Positions 53,415-63,540 of a stretch of 64,000 nt of DNA are shown here, piece after piece (the first letter of the stretch is position 1; the number at the start of each line of letters is the position of its first letter). The position numbers and the translations under genes are program-made. The notes beneath the pieces were generated by a model. That model ran no database searches, was not told the origin of the DNA, and saw only the letters and a list, made by a program, of their open reading frames with translations. Source of the DNA: Coemansia sp. RSA 1200 (Eukaryota; Kickxellomycota; Kickxellomycetes; Kickxellales; Kickxellaceae); NCBI GenBank assembly GCA_027578915.1, contig JANBTT010000008.1, forward strand, positions 124,001-188,000, written 5' to 3'.

Positions 53415-54392
53415 TATCAATGATTCACACAAAATAAATTTTCTATATATTTATCTTGAATGCAGTTTACAGAAAGGAGAAAGAGAGAGAAACGACTATA
53501 CACGGAAGCAGAGAATCCAAGAAAAAGGTAATAATAAAGACAATGATTGATAAAGTTAACAATTGTTGGGAATAAAATCCCTAGGTTGTTTTTGCGGAAA
53601 AGAGGAAGCAAAGGGGGAAAAAGAGATGACTAAAATTTTACTCGATAAGCGGATAAAAAGTACTCAATATATAAAAAAAGATTGATAATATTATGAAAAT
53701 AAAAACAAAGAATAAAAGAAGAGCTCAAGACATTCAACATTTTAAAAAATAATGGCAGAAACTACCACCAATTCCTCATGCGTTGGTCAGATCTTTTAAT
53801 TCTTTACAACTGAAAAGCACCATGACCAGAGAGGTAAAAGAAGAAAAGTTTTTGCTGTTGCTCAGAGATATGAAATATACATCAAAAGGTTGGCCACGTT
53901 GTACTGAATACATCTTTTGTGTGGTTGCTAATTGCCTCTTACTTTTTTTTGCATGTGATTTGTCTAACTCATAAGGTCTCGGATAGAATATAAAAACACG
54001 TGTGGAAGATGGGCGAGGCAGAGGTTGGAGAATCGTAGTTGCAGCATTCAAGTCATTCAGCCAAAAAAATTCTAAATGAAGAAGCAGCAGGCAGCCAACC
54101 AATTGCGCCATGCAATTTGAGCACGTTTATAATATTCCGGTTTACAGGATAATGTCAGCAAGCTGGTTTATTTTTTTTCAACCTTTAAAATGCAATTTCT
54201 CCGAGTCAAGCCCAGGAAGATCACGCTCACCATCCCCATACAATATATAATTTCCTTTTGAGCGAGATGATGGGAGTGATAAAAAATGAATGACGAATCA
54301 CTTTTCATTCACTAGTTGTGGTAACATTCAGCATTTATTCAATTCTTTCTATCTCCCATTCATAAGTCACATATCCCAACAACCTGTGCACA
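53415..54392. promoter_or_regulatory. Divergent promoter region between the TLC gene and SDE2
   Basis: About 1 kb of AT-rich sequence. A 111-codon ATG-initiated frame on the minus strand (54111-53776) is overlapped by an open plus-strand frame. I could not support either as a gene. Confidence 0.45.
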
Positions 54393-55184
54393 ATGCTTGT
54401 TTTGCTTGATACACCAAATAACACCACACTTTCATTTACTGTCAGTAATTGTCGACCACTTGAGGATCTAGCAGAGCAAACGGCGGACACTGTCTTTGGC
54501 GATGGGATTTCGCAGAACCTGATATACGTCACCGGTATGAACGGGATGACGGCAACCGAAGCGGTCTGCGCGGTAAACAAGCTGCGGGGGTCGGAAGAAG
54601 GGGAGCGGATGGTTAGGCTTTGTCTGCGCGGACGGCTATTTGGAGGCAAAGGAGGGTTTGGAAGCATCTTACGGTCGCAGGGGAATAGAATGACATCAAA
54701 CAAGCCAGAGAACTACGATGATTGCAGGGACTTGTATGGACGGCGACTAAAGACGCTGAAAGAGGCCAGAACGATAGTCAATAAGCTTGAGGCAGAGGAA
54801 GAGGCACGTGAAACTATCAAGGAACGCAGACGGAAGAAGATCCAGGACGGATTGCGCGACCAGCCGGCCAAGAAGCATCGGTTTGATGATGTTGAGTACA
54901 TCAAGAGCTGCGAGCAGATTGTTGAGACCACAAAACTGACGACCCGCAAGGCCATTAAAAGAAAGCAGGAGCTGGAGAATGCGAAGAGGCAGCTGCTAGG
55001 AGCGGCAGAGGCGTCGGGATCCGGTAAGCCTTCAGCGGAGCTGTTTACGGTTCCTTTATTTGACGGCGACATTGCGGACCTTTCAGACAGCAGCACCAGT
55101 AGCAGTGATGATGGCAACAGTGATAATGGCGAAAGCGACAAGGAGAAACAAACTGCCACTGCTACAACTGATTCGGGTGATTAA
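54393..55184 (+). CDS. SDE2: Sde2 homologue, ubiquitin-fold spliceosome factor
   Basis: 263 residues, intronless. The first 83 residues form a ubiquitin-like fold (MLVLLDTP ... VRLCLRGRLFGG). It ends at the invariant GGKGGFGS (84-91), the site where Sde2 is cleaved by deubiquitinases after GG to release a Lys-starting Sde2-C. A long basic, Arg/Glu-rich helical segment follows (KTLKEARTIVNKLEAEEEAR, RRRKKIQDGL), as in the Sde2 coiled coil, and then an acidic Ser/Asp tail. In fission yeast, processed Sde2 joins the spliceosome and is needed for excision of particular introns and for silencing. The C-terminal SAP domain found in animals is not seen, as in yeast. Confidence 0.9.
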   Translation: MLVLLDTPNNTTLSFTVSNCRPLEDLAEQTADTVFGDGISQNLIYVTGMNGMTATEAVCAVNKLRGSEEGERMVRLCLRGRLFGGKGGFGSILRSQGNRMTSNKPENYDDCRDLYGRRLKTLKEARTIVNKLEAEEEARETIKERRRKKIQDGLRDQPAKKHRFDDVEYIKSCEQIVETTKLTTRKAIKRKQELENAKRQLLGAAEASGSGKPSAELFTVPLFDGDIADLSDSSTSSSDDGNSDNGESDKEKQTATATTDSGD

Positions 55185-55446
55185 TGATTAGTATTTATCT
55201 TCCAGGATTGGGGGAAGAAAGCATTATGCGGTGAATTCATTGTGCAAGAGCAAAAGCATTCATCATTCGTAGGATGTTCTTCTTAATGCGCAGTTATGGA
55301 CACGCTTTTTCTTTGCTTTTTTGTGTTTTTTTCGTATTTTATGTTGTATTAATGTATGTTCTTTTATGTCCTTTTGTATAAGACGTATAAGACGGACAAG
55401 ATTGAACCCTCTCCTCCCACGCAAAACAACAGAAGCTAACGCAAGG

Positions 55447-57307
55447 ATGATCAAGAGAATTGTAAGCATCAGTAGAAGACAGAGCAAAGTGGCCTGTGAA
55501 GTCTCTCTTTAACGCATTCATGTAGACCTGAGCATGGATCTAAACACACCATTATGACTATATAAGCTTGTAGATTGCGCCGTCAGGCACGCTCCGGCAC
55601 GTGACGCCTGTGCGTCGGAGCAAGGCAGCGGGACTGAGATTGAAACCGAGACAGGTTCAGACAGGACAGATCAGCAGGGATTACTCAATTGGTCTGGGGA
55701 AGAACGGCGCCATCAACGCCGGAAGAGCCAGCTGGTGGTCGGTGGCAAGGCGAACAGGCGGCGTGCCGACGCTTCAGGACAGACAGATCAGTGGATCAGG
55801 ACAGGCACAAGCAGATGTGGACTCGGTCGAGGAGCTTGGCAAGGTGAGGGACAAGCGGCTAGTGCGCACAGACGCATATGTTGGCGGCAGGTGGACGGCG
55901 GCAGCAAAGGGCGGGCGCTTCAAGGTAGCGGACCCAGCGACGCTGCAGACGATAGCAGAGGTGGCAGACATGGATGCTGAGGACGTCGCGCAGGCGGTAC
56001 GCGAGGCCAGCAAGGCGCTTCCTGCGTGGCGGGCAACAACAGGCAAGCAGCGCGCGCGAGTGCTGCGCAAGTGGTACGACCTTGTGATGGAGAACAAGGC
56101 GGATCTGGCGCGCATCATGACGCTGGAGTGCGGTAAGCCATTGGCCGAGTCGGAGGGCGAGGTTGCGTACGCGGCGTCGTTTCTGGAGTGGTTTGGCGAG
56201 GAAGCCAAGCGCACGTACGGCGACACGATTCCGGCGGCGATAGGCGGGACGCGTATATCAGTGATTAAGCAGGCGGTGGGTGTCGTGGGCGTGATCACGC
56301 CGTACAACTTTCCCAGCGCCATGATTACGCGCAAGATCGGCGCAGCGGTAGCGGCCGGATGCACGGTGGTTGCGCGGCCGGCGCATGAGACGCCGCTGTC
56401 GGCGCTGGCATTGTGTGAGCTGGCGGAGCGCGCAGGCGTGCCGCCGGGTGTGGTCAATATGGTGACGAGCTCGGCGGCCAACACGCAGGCGGTCGGACTA
56501 GAGCTGACAACCAACGCGGCCGTGCGCAAGGTGTCCTTTACAGGGTCGACTGGCGTTGGGAAGATGCTGATGGCACAGTCGGCGTCGACCATGAAGAAGG
56601 TGTCGATGGAGCTAGGTGGTAATGCACCGTTTATCGTGTTCGAGGACGCTGACATCGAGTTGGCCGCACGGGCGCTGGTGGCGTGCAAGTTCCGCAACGC
56701 CGGTCAGACATGCGTGTGCGCCAACCGCGTCTATGTGCACCAGGCTGTGTACGACGCCTTTTTGGAGGCGCTGGTTGCCGCCGCTCGCGAGACGCTACGC
56801 GCAGGCCATGGTCTGACGGCCGGGACCACGGTTGGGCCCATGATCACGCATCACGGGCTGGAGAAGACTCTGGACCACCTGCGTCGTGCCGTAGATGCGG
56901 GTGCGCGTGTTGTGCTTGGAGGTGCGCAGACGAAGGTGGGTGCACTGCGTGGCCACTTCTTCGAGCCGACAGTGTTGGCAGACGCCAGCGACGCTGTGCC
57001 CATGACCGGCGACGAGACGTTTGGGCCGCTGTGTCCCGTCTACCGCTTCTCGTCCGAGGAGGAGGTTGTGCGCAGGGCCAATGCCGTGCCTGTGGGGCTG
57101 GCTGGCTACTTCTTCAGCCGCGATGTCTCGCGCGTATTCCGCGTGGCCGAGGCGCTGGAGGTTGGCATGGTGGGCGTCAACACCGGCTCCGTCAGCACCG
57201 AGGTCGCTCCGTTTGGCGGCGTCAAGGAGAGCGGCGTTGGCCGCGAGGGCTCGCGCTACGGCATTGACGAGTATCTGAATGTCAAGACTATCCACATTGC
57301 GCTGTGA
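55447..57307 (+). CDS. Succinate-semialdehyde dehydrogenase, mitochondrial (spliced start inferred)
   Basis: The long frame (55574-57307) has no ATG before the conserved ALDH fold, so I infer a 15-bp first exon 55447-55461 (MIKRI). It is joined over a 112-bp gtaagc...ttgtag intron to 55574, giving 582 residues and an Arg-rich presequence (MIKRIIAPSGTLRHVTPVRR). ALDH features: VITPYNFPSAMITRKIGAAVAAG with the NAD(P) segment, FTGSTGVGK, the catalytic Glu in MELGGNAPF (about 351), and catalytic Cys in FRNAGQTCVCANR (about 385; the QTCVC pair is typical of GabD-type SSADH). PFGGVKESGVGREGS ends the fold. The enzyme oxidises succinate semialdehyde to succinate in the GABA shunt. The ALDH call is firm and SSADH is likely. 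The first exon is a prediction. Confidence 0.82.
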
Positions 57308-57510
57308 TGAAAGCTGCTGTGTTTTGTGCTGGTCGCGCTGCTTGATTAGCTGTTTTTATTTATTTCGTGATCTGCGAACACTCATTTGTCAGGCTTTCTT
57401 ATTTCGCAGCAGAAGCGGCTTTATCTTTCCTTTCTTCTAGTTCTTCAATTTAACCTTGATTTCCATTATTCTTACTCCTCACACGACAGATTTCCGCACA
57501 TTGAATTACA

Positions 57511-58910
57511 ATGCCGCTGCGCTTAGTGCTAGCCGCCGAATTAGAAGGTAAGAGCCACGCAAGCAAGCGGACCTATTCCGTGAAGCAAAACGAAGCGCGC
57601 TATTCCTAACCGCAGTCGGTCGGCCGTAATACCAAAAAGAACAACGGGACGATGAACTCATGGATTCATGGTAGTGCTGAAAGATCGTTATATTCTCTCT
57701 TCTTACTATTTGTTTCTTGCTTTGGTTATTCTCCGTAGGACATGAAGACAGAGTGTGGCAGGTTTCGTGGGATCCGACGGGACTGCGGCTGGCCTCTTGC
57801 TCGGGAGACAAGTCTGTGCGCATTTGGACGCCATTGACACAAGGCCTGTTTTTCGAGTCCACCAACACGCCAGCAGACACGAAAGCGCAGCAGAACCAGC
57901 AGCACACTCATGGCAATGACATGTCCAAGACGTGGGAGTGCGTGGATACAATAGACGCGGCACACAAGAGAACAGTGCGTGCCGTGGCGTTTGAGCCAAC
58001 AAGAGGCAGAGCGCTGGCAACGGCCAGCTTTGACGGAACCACGGGGATCTGGGAGAAGGAGGAAGGTGGCGACTCCTACGAGTGCATTGCAACGCTGGAG
58101 GGCCACGAGAACGAGACAAAGTCAGTCAGCTGGAGCAGTAGCGGACAACTTCTGGCCACATGCGGACGCGACCGGAGCGTGTGGATCTGGGAGTCAAATG
58201 GCGAGGGCGACTTTGACTGCATCAGCGTGCTGATGGAGCACACAAACGATGTCAAGATGGTTGCGTGGCATCCGACCCAGGATCTGCTGGCCTCGTTCTC
58301 ATACGACGATTCTATTCGTCTGTGGAGAGAGGACGATGATGACTGGTACTCGGCTGCCACGCTGACCGGTCACTCGTCCACTGTGTGGGCCGGCGCCTTC
58401 AGCCCCGATGGCCGCTTCCTGGCCTCTGTCAGCGACGACCGCACCGTGCGCCTCTGGGCTGCCGATGCCTCGGGTGCTGCCGCCGCTGGAATGCGCGATG
58501 GCTTCTACTATAAGCCCGATTCCGCATACCAGTGCGTGGCCACGGTGCCTGACACCGTCCATTCGCGCGCCATCTACTCTGTGGCCTGGACAAAACCGAT
58601 GGCATCTCTGAGTAATAATACCACGGCGATCGCGGATGGATCATCCTTTGGCAGCGACGAAGAGAAGAGCAAGCAGCATCACCATGAGGGATTCCTGGCA
58701 ACAGGGTGCGGCGACAACGCGCTGCGTGTATTCAGCGTCACCACCGGTAATGAAGGCGTTGCGGTTGTGCTGGAGTGTACGCGCAACCAGGCCCATGCGC
58801 TGACCGATATCAACTGCGTCCAGTGGAACCCCGTCTATCCACATTGGCTTGCCTCTGCTGGCGATGACGGCGTTGTGCGTATCTGGCGTCTTGAATCGTT
58901 TTCAGACTGA
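57511..58910 (+). CDS. CIA1: Cia1-type WD40 protein of the cytosolic iron-sulfur assembly targeting complex
   Basis: Two exons: 57511-57547 (MPLRLVLAAELE + 1 base) and 57739-58910. The donor is gtaaga, the acceptor ccgtag, and the intron 191 bp; 402 residues result. Joining restores LEGHEDRVWQVSWDPTG, the conserved start of Cia1. Seven WD blades follow, with GH...WD spacing: GDKSVRIWTPL, HKRTVRAVAFEP, GHENETKSVSWSSSGQLLATC, EHTNDVKMVAWHP, SFSYDDSIRLW, GHSSTVWAGAFSPDGRFLAS, GVVRIW. The blade repeating 'HxNDVK' and the tripartite ends match Cia1/CIAO1. The complex hands Fe-S clusters to nuclear and cytosolic apoproteins. The gene is only 200 bp from the SSADH stop. Confidence 0.88.
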
Positions 58911-59227
58911 GCAAGAATGACTAGCGATTGAAATGCACACACACGCTAGTTTATTCAAAGAAATCTTCTCTCCGCCTGCGAAAAATGTTTATTTTATTCC
59001 TTCCAGAGTTTCAAGGAACGAGCCTATATAGCCAGCTATATGAATTATAAAAAAAACTACATGAAAACAAATACAAAAATTCAACAAATACCACCACTTG
59101 AAGAAGAAACCTGTGCGTGCGGGATCTCGATGATTTGGCGTCAAGTGAAGAGAGCTGAAGTAAAAAAGGGAGAGAGACCTTCTCTCTAACCCTCTCTTAT
59201 ACTCTGGTTCCTTCCTCCACGGCCCCT
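58911..59227. other. Convergent 3' intergenic region
   Basis: 317 bp between the stops of CIA1 (+) and the small mitochondrial-type gene (-). AT-rich, no gene seen. Confidence 0.6.
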
Positions 59228-59710
59228 TCACATTCCATACGAAGGATTCAGCAGATCGTGGATCTGCTTTTTAAACTGCTCGTTCAGATCCTTGCTATCG
59301 ATGCGTGCAGATTCCGATGCACCAGCCCTGCCGTTGTGGCCCATGGTCTCTCCAACAGAGACAGAGGCGGCAGACAGCGACTGCGAGGACGGATCATTGA
59401 ACGAGTCCGTGGCTATGATCTCCGACTCCTCCGACAAGAACTCCTTCAGCTCTCCCCGGTCACGGCAGTTCTTCAGGTAGTTGTGGAACCCGACTGGGTC
59501 AATGTGCTCCTCCGCCGACTCCACGCTGCTTGTTGTCTTTACGTCGACCTTGGCATGCCACCACTTGCGTTGCTGTCCTGCCATTGAAATGGCCCTGGCC
59601 GCGTTTGCCTTGCTACTCGTGGAAAGCAGTGACGTTGCGCTTCGCGATGGCAGCACTCGCTGGAGTAGTGCTGTATTAGACGACATCGATGTTATTACTC
59701 TGTTGATCAT
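59228..59710 (-). CDS. Uncharacterised 160-residue protein with probable mitochondrial presequence
   Basis: ATG at 59710 opens MINRVITSMSSNTALLQRVL, followed by a Ser/Arg/Ala-rich stretch without acidic residues to about residue 50, as in a mitochondrial targeting peptide. The mature part has GQQRKWWHAKVDVKT (about 45-60), a short helix HIDPVGFHNYLKNCRDRGELKEFL (given here in pieces: HIDPVGFHNYL and RDRGELKEFL), a Ser-rich linker and a final helix FKKQIHDLLNPSYGM. Coding GC content stands out from the AT-rich flanks. I recognise no family. A small subunit or assembly factor is conceivable but unsupported. Confidence 0.6.
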   Translation of the reverse strand: MINRVITSMSSNTALLQRVLPSRSATSLLSTSSKANAARAISMAGQQRKWWHAKVDVKTTSSVESAEEHIDPVGFHNYLKNCRDRGELKEFLSEESEIIATDSFNDPSSQSLSAASVSVGETMGHNGRAGASESARIDSKDLNEQFKKQIHDLLNPSYGM

Positions 59711-60774
59711 TGTGCGTTTATTTCCTTTGAAACGTGCTGTTGTTGTTTTTGTTCCGAAAGAAAAGAATACGAGTCCTCACTTTTAAATATTGTTTTTTCC
59801 GTTGCCTTTATAATAAAAGGTTATTTATTTCCTGTTAGTTTGCTGCAGAATAAAGGGATAATAAAATACAAATGTGGACGATGAAGAATAGAGGAGGTGA
59901 AGTAAACCTGGGTTTACATTGAGCAAGAGCGGAATATTATACCAAAATTCCTCGTTTTCCCTTTCCCTAGGCTTGTGACCAGAAAATAAAAATATAAAGT
60001 CTTTTGTTTTTACAAGAAGCAAATAAGGGGGAGAAGTGGGAATGTGACCAGCAAAAGCACAGAAACAAGAGAAAACCACAAGACAAGCGTTTACTCTCTG
60101 TCCACATTTCCTCGCTCTCTCTCCTTGTGTTCCACTCGTCTTCACTTTTTCCGCGAATAGTATCCAAATATGGCGATGGCAATGACGTTTTTATTAACGT
60201 TAATGTGAGTGTGTTTCCTGTTCTGCATGAAGGAAAAGGAGAGAGCACGAAAAAGAAAGCTATGTGCAAATCATAGCTCGTTTTGCTTTATTTTGCATAC
60301 GCATGTGACCGCGTTTTTTATCGTTATTGATCCTCGGATTTTTTGCTGTTTCCACCACCAAAGAAATACAATCGAGAGGTCAGACCACCGCGCCTCATGC
60401 CTTGTCTCATCAAAGCAAACAGCCTTTTCTCTTCTACCAAGATCTGGGCCAAACATCGTGCGTAAAAATATTGTGTGAGCGTGTAACAACCGTGCCTCCG
60501 ATTGGTCCATATGCCATGTGGTCAGTGGTTGGTGGTTCCAGAAGCAAATGCGGAGCTGTTGTATTCTGCGAGAGCCGGACGGATCGGCCCTCTTCCAGAA
60601 AAAGAAACATTTGGAAGAAATACATGTCCAGATAATATTAAAAATGCATCTGACAGCAAATGGGCAATTTCAGGTTGCTGTGGAGCCTGGTCAAAGGAAC
60701 CTACCAACCTATAACCACATAAATAAAATTATCTTTACTCTGAAGAAAGAAAAAACAGGAACACATCTATTGTT
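59711..60774. other. Intergenic region
   Basis: About 1.06 kb holding the promoter of the small mitochondrial-type gene and the thiolase 3' flank. Several open frames on both strands overlap one another, and none resembles a protein. Confidence 0.5.
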
Positions 60775-62037
60775 CTAATGCTCAGACTCAAAAATGGCCG
60801 CCATGCCAAAGCCGCCGCCAATGCACATGGTGGTGCAGCCAACGCGCTTGTCCTGGCGCTTGAGCTCGGTAAGCAGCGTGGAGATCTGGCGGGCGCCAGT
60901 GCATCCAAGCGGGTGGCCAAGCGCAATAGCGCCGCCCTTGGGATTGACCTTGTTGATGTCCAGACCAAGCTTCTCAATCGAATAAACTGCCTGTGACGCA
61001 AAGGCCTCGTTCAGTTCAACAACGTCCAGCTGGTCAACCGTCAGGCCGGTCTTCTTAAGCACAGCCGGCACAGCGTATGCGGGACCAACGCCCATGATGC
61101 GGGGCGGCACGCCAGCCACCGCCGACGCGATCAGCTTGCCCTGGATCGTCAGTCCAAGCTCCAGTGCGCGGCTGCGCTTCATCAGCAGAACAGCGGCGGC
61201 GCCGTCGGATACCTGTGACGCGTTGCCAGCCGTGGTCGTGCCCTCGGCCGAAAACGCCGGACGCAGTTTGCCGAGCGACTCTGCCGTGGTTCCGACCCGC
61301 ACACCGTCGTCGCGCGAAACAACAACCTCCTTCTCGTTTCCATCTTTATCGGCGATCTTGGTCTTGATCGGGTAGATCTCAGCGTCAAACAGCCCTTCCT
61401 TCTGCGCCTTCTCCGCGCGCTGGTGCGACAGCGCCGCAAAGGCATCCTGCTTGCTACGCGGAATGCTGAAATCGTGGGCCACGTTCTCAGATGTGAAGCC
61501 CATGGGGATAAGACAGTCGGCAACCTCTGGCGCGGCAAGCACCTCCTCGCTCATGACGTCAGGAACCATCTTATGCTTGGGTCCATAGAAATGCGTCATG
61601 CTCTCAACGCCAGCACCAATGCCAATGTCAATCATACCGGCCTGGATCGCGTTGGCCACGTGCACCACGGCCTGGAGGCCGCTGGAGCACTGCCTATTGA
61701 CTGTCTGCACGCTGGTAGTGTTGGGAAACCCGGCGTACAGCGTCGCCATCCGCGCAATCGTGGCTCCTCCGCCCGGTGGGCACACGTTTCCAACGCAGAT
61801 ATCGTCCACCAGCGCCGGATCCAGTCCGCTGCGCTGAATCACGCCCTTGAGAATGTTGCCCAGCAGATACTCGGATGTTGTGTCCTTGAACCCTCCCTTG
61901 CGTGCGCGTGTAATGGGTGTGCGCAGCGCTTGCACGATAACCACGTCGTCCGGGCTCTTGACTCCCACCTGAGTGCGTGGTGCCTTGTCGCCGCTCAAGT
62001 GCGATGCGACCTGTCCAAGACGTGCTGAGGCTGACAT
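60775..62037 (-). CDS. POT1: Peroxisomal 3-ketoacyl-CoA thiolase
   Basis: 420 residues from ATG at 62037, intronless, high GC. The N terminus carries a textbook PTS2 peroxisomal signal, R6-L7-x5-H13-L14 (RLGQVASHL), read by the Pex7 receptor. Thiolase motifs: NRQCSSGLQ with the acyl-accepting Cys117, GAGVESMT, VNPKGGAIALGHPLGCTG with the catalytic His, and MCIGGGFGMAA with the second catalytic Cys near the C terminus. It cleaves 3-ketoacyl-CoA into acetyl-CoA and a shortened acyl-CoA, the last step of beta-oxidation. PTS2 plus VSRDDGVR and LGKLRPAF place it with fungal Pot1/Fox3 and animal ACAA1 rather than with biosynthetic acetoacetyl-CoA thiolase. Confidence 0.95.
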   Translation of the reverse strand: MSASARLGQVASHLSGDKAPRTQVGVKSPDDVVIVQALRTPITRARKGGFKDTTSEYLLGNILKGVIQRSGLDPALVDDICVGNVCPPGGGATIARMATLYAGFPNTTSVQTVNRQCSSGLQAVVHVANAIQAGMIDIGIGAGVESMTHFYGPKHKMVPDVMSEEVLAAPEVADCLIPMGFTSENVAHDFSIPRSKQDAFAALSHQRAEKAQKEGLFDAEIYPIKTKIADKDGNEKEVVVSRDDGVRVGTTAESLGKLRPAFSAEGTTTAGNASQVSDGAAAVLLMKRSRALELGLTIQGKLIASAVAGVPPRIMGVGPAYAVPAVLKKTGLTVDQLDVVELNEAFASQAVYSIEKLGLDINKVNPKGGAIALGHPLGCTGARQISTLLTELKRQDKRVGCTTMCIGGGFGMAAIFESEH

Positions 62038-62356
62038 TGTGTTGTGTATACTGTGTGTATGTGGGTCTTTTGGTTATAAGGTTTTGCAGCGCGTATACGA
62101 GAAAAAGAAAACAGCAGAATAGAACCTTTAACTGTGGGAAAGTAATAGATAAAGATAAAGAAACAGTGGATAAAGAGAAGAACTGGTGGCTTCTGCACTT
62201 CTCCCCTCGTTGTGCCTTTTATCATTCCCCCTCAATCTCACATTACAGACCAGCGGGTGATCACATGCCGTGTGGCTCTTGCAACTGGCAGGAATAAAAA
62301 CCCGAATCAATAGCATGTGAAAATGAAAAGAAAAAAGATCTAGCACACACTTTTTA
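62038..62356 (-). promoter_or_regulatory. Thiolase upstream region
   Basis: About 320 bp upstream of the thiolase ATG, A/T-rich with a ttataag TATA-like motif on the minus strand near 62077. No gene is seen. Confidence 0.4.
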
Positions 62357-62560
62357 TCACGTGCTGAGCCCGCTGTATTTTTGCTTCAGTAACGGATTTC
62401 CTTTTTTTTTCGTAGCCGCGTTTCGCGCCACAGATTTAATCCATTCCTCCGACTGCCTTTTCCTCGCCTCCGCCGCTTTCACATTCACCCTCTCTTGCGT
62501 GCCCTGCGCACATTCCAACTTTTTTATTTCGGTAATCAAAATTTCCGCTCTGCAGATTCA
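62357..62560 (-). pseudogene. Orphan coding-like segment without start codon
   Basis: The minus-strand frame ending at the TGA at 62357-62359 is GC-rich against its AT-rich flanks. It reads as a charged helix: ITEIKKLECAQGTQERV, then KAAEARKRQSEEWIKSV, then KKKGNPLLKQKYSGLST. It has no ATG. A ctgcag acceptor-like site lies just upstream (rc of 62552-62557). Beyond three stop codons the same frame resumes with ESVRLYDELINSND. Either a last exon whose upstream exon I cannot find, or a decayed gene. No family recognised. Confidence 0.35.
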
Positions 62561-63137
62561 CTGCGTTTCTTACACAATCTTTATCAATTTAAATCAGTCG
62601 TTTGAGTTTATCAGTTCGTCATAAAGCCGCACTGATTCTATGTGTCCAGATGCACATTGGATTTAACGAATACTTGTTGACTTTATGAACAGGTCATACA
62701 ACAATAAAACTAGGCCATTTCGCAAAGATTCAGAGTTGGATGCAATTATGCAATTAGTCACAGGCTGACATATTTGCGAACATTCGCCATTTTACTCCGC
62801 AATTGGCGCAATAACTGTGCCATGAAAACAGGTAAACTCGGTATATAATATCCGATGTGCATGTTGCATATTCTAGTTTGACAATACTGCGTCTTTAACA
62901 GTTCAAACTTTTTTCGAGTGGCGGAATACGAATTGCAATTATTTTTAAAAGAGCAAGCAATATAAATCAGACGTTATTTCCCTTTAAAACAGGTATAAAT
63001 AAAGCTCATAAGCAATATGTTCAACTTTTAACGATAGAGTGCCACATTATCAATTAGCACATCTTATATTCTATCGAGCAATTAACATAATTTATATTCT
63101 ATTGAACAATAAAACAGCATAACTTTGCTCAACCAAC
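62561..63137. other. AT-rich region upstream of the terminal microgenes
   Basis: No gene seen. TATA-like motifs occur at 62961 (tataaatcagac, similar to the cassette tataaaagcagacc) and at 62994, the latter 144 bp before the ATG at 63138. Confidence 0.5.
62994..63000 (+). promoter_or_regulatory. TATA-like box of microgene Z1
   Basis: TATAAATA-type motif starting at 62994, 144 bp before the Z1 ATG, matching the 145-147 bp spacing of the other small genes. Confidence 0.45.
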
Positions 63138-63302
63138 ATGGTTCTTTCTACAGCCAAAAATCATAGCAGTAACAGCATTGGCAGGAATCCTGTGTGCCAT
63201 AACATTCAAAACTACGCTTGCGAAATCTGTGGAGATTCCTATAGAACAGTTCGCGGTTATGAAGCTCACAAATATCTTATTCACGGCATACTAACACCGT
63301 AA
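63138..63302 (+). CDS. 54-residue single C2H2 zinc-finger protein (microgene Z1)
   Basis: ATG follows caaccaac. After a Ser/Asn-rich start, one complete classical finger is present: YACEICGDSY, then YEAHKYLIHG, spaced CX2C-X12-HX4-H. The protein ends four residues later (ILTP). Only the finger is ordered, so DNA, RNA or protein binding is possible; no family is recognised. The stop codon overlaps a perfect donor, ccgtaagt. The start context and TATA spacing resemble microgenes A and B. A second intact copy (Z2) follows 403 bp downstream. Confidence 0.5.
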   Translation: MVLSTAKNHSSNSIGRNPVCHNIQNYACEICGDSYRTVRGYEAHKYLIHGILTP

Positions 63303-63324
63303 GTTGTAATTTTGTTCATCTTCT

Positions 63325-63453
63325 ATGAAGGAATGGTACATTCCATATTGTTCCAACTGTGGTCATTCATATATATATCTAAATCTACTATTGTATAAAG
63401 TCTACCGAGTTATATATAAACCAGTGCTTGCAATACGTAGTCTCATTATGTGA
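63325..63453 (+). pseudogene. Degenerate zinc-finger relic between Z1 and Z2
   Basis: ATG-initiated 42-codon frame MKEWYIPYCSNCGHSYIYL... It keeps the CX2C-G-x-S-Y half of a finger like Z1 (CEICGDSY) but has lost both His. It overlaps the presumed Z2 promoter. Probably a dead copy. Confidence 0.35.
63394..63400 (+). promoter_or_regulatory. TATA-like box of microgene Z2
   Basis: TATAAAG at 63394, 147 bp before the ATG at 63541; its flank tataaagtctaccga resembles the cassette tataaaagcagaccga. A second TATATATAAA lies at 63411. Confidence 0.4.
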
Positions 63454-63540
63454 CAAGAAACTGTCTAAAAATTCCAACTTTTTTGTATTTAAACATTACC
63501 AACAATAAGGTTTACTTAAATATTGCTCAACTCTATTGCA

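Noticed and set aside
53776..54111. 111-codon ATG-initiated minus-strand frame with a hydrophobic start
   Set aside because: Resembles a secreted protein start, but the plus strand is also open, the TATA-like motif is only about 20 bp from the ATG, and the rest has no protein-like pattern.
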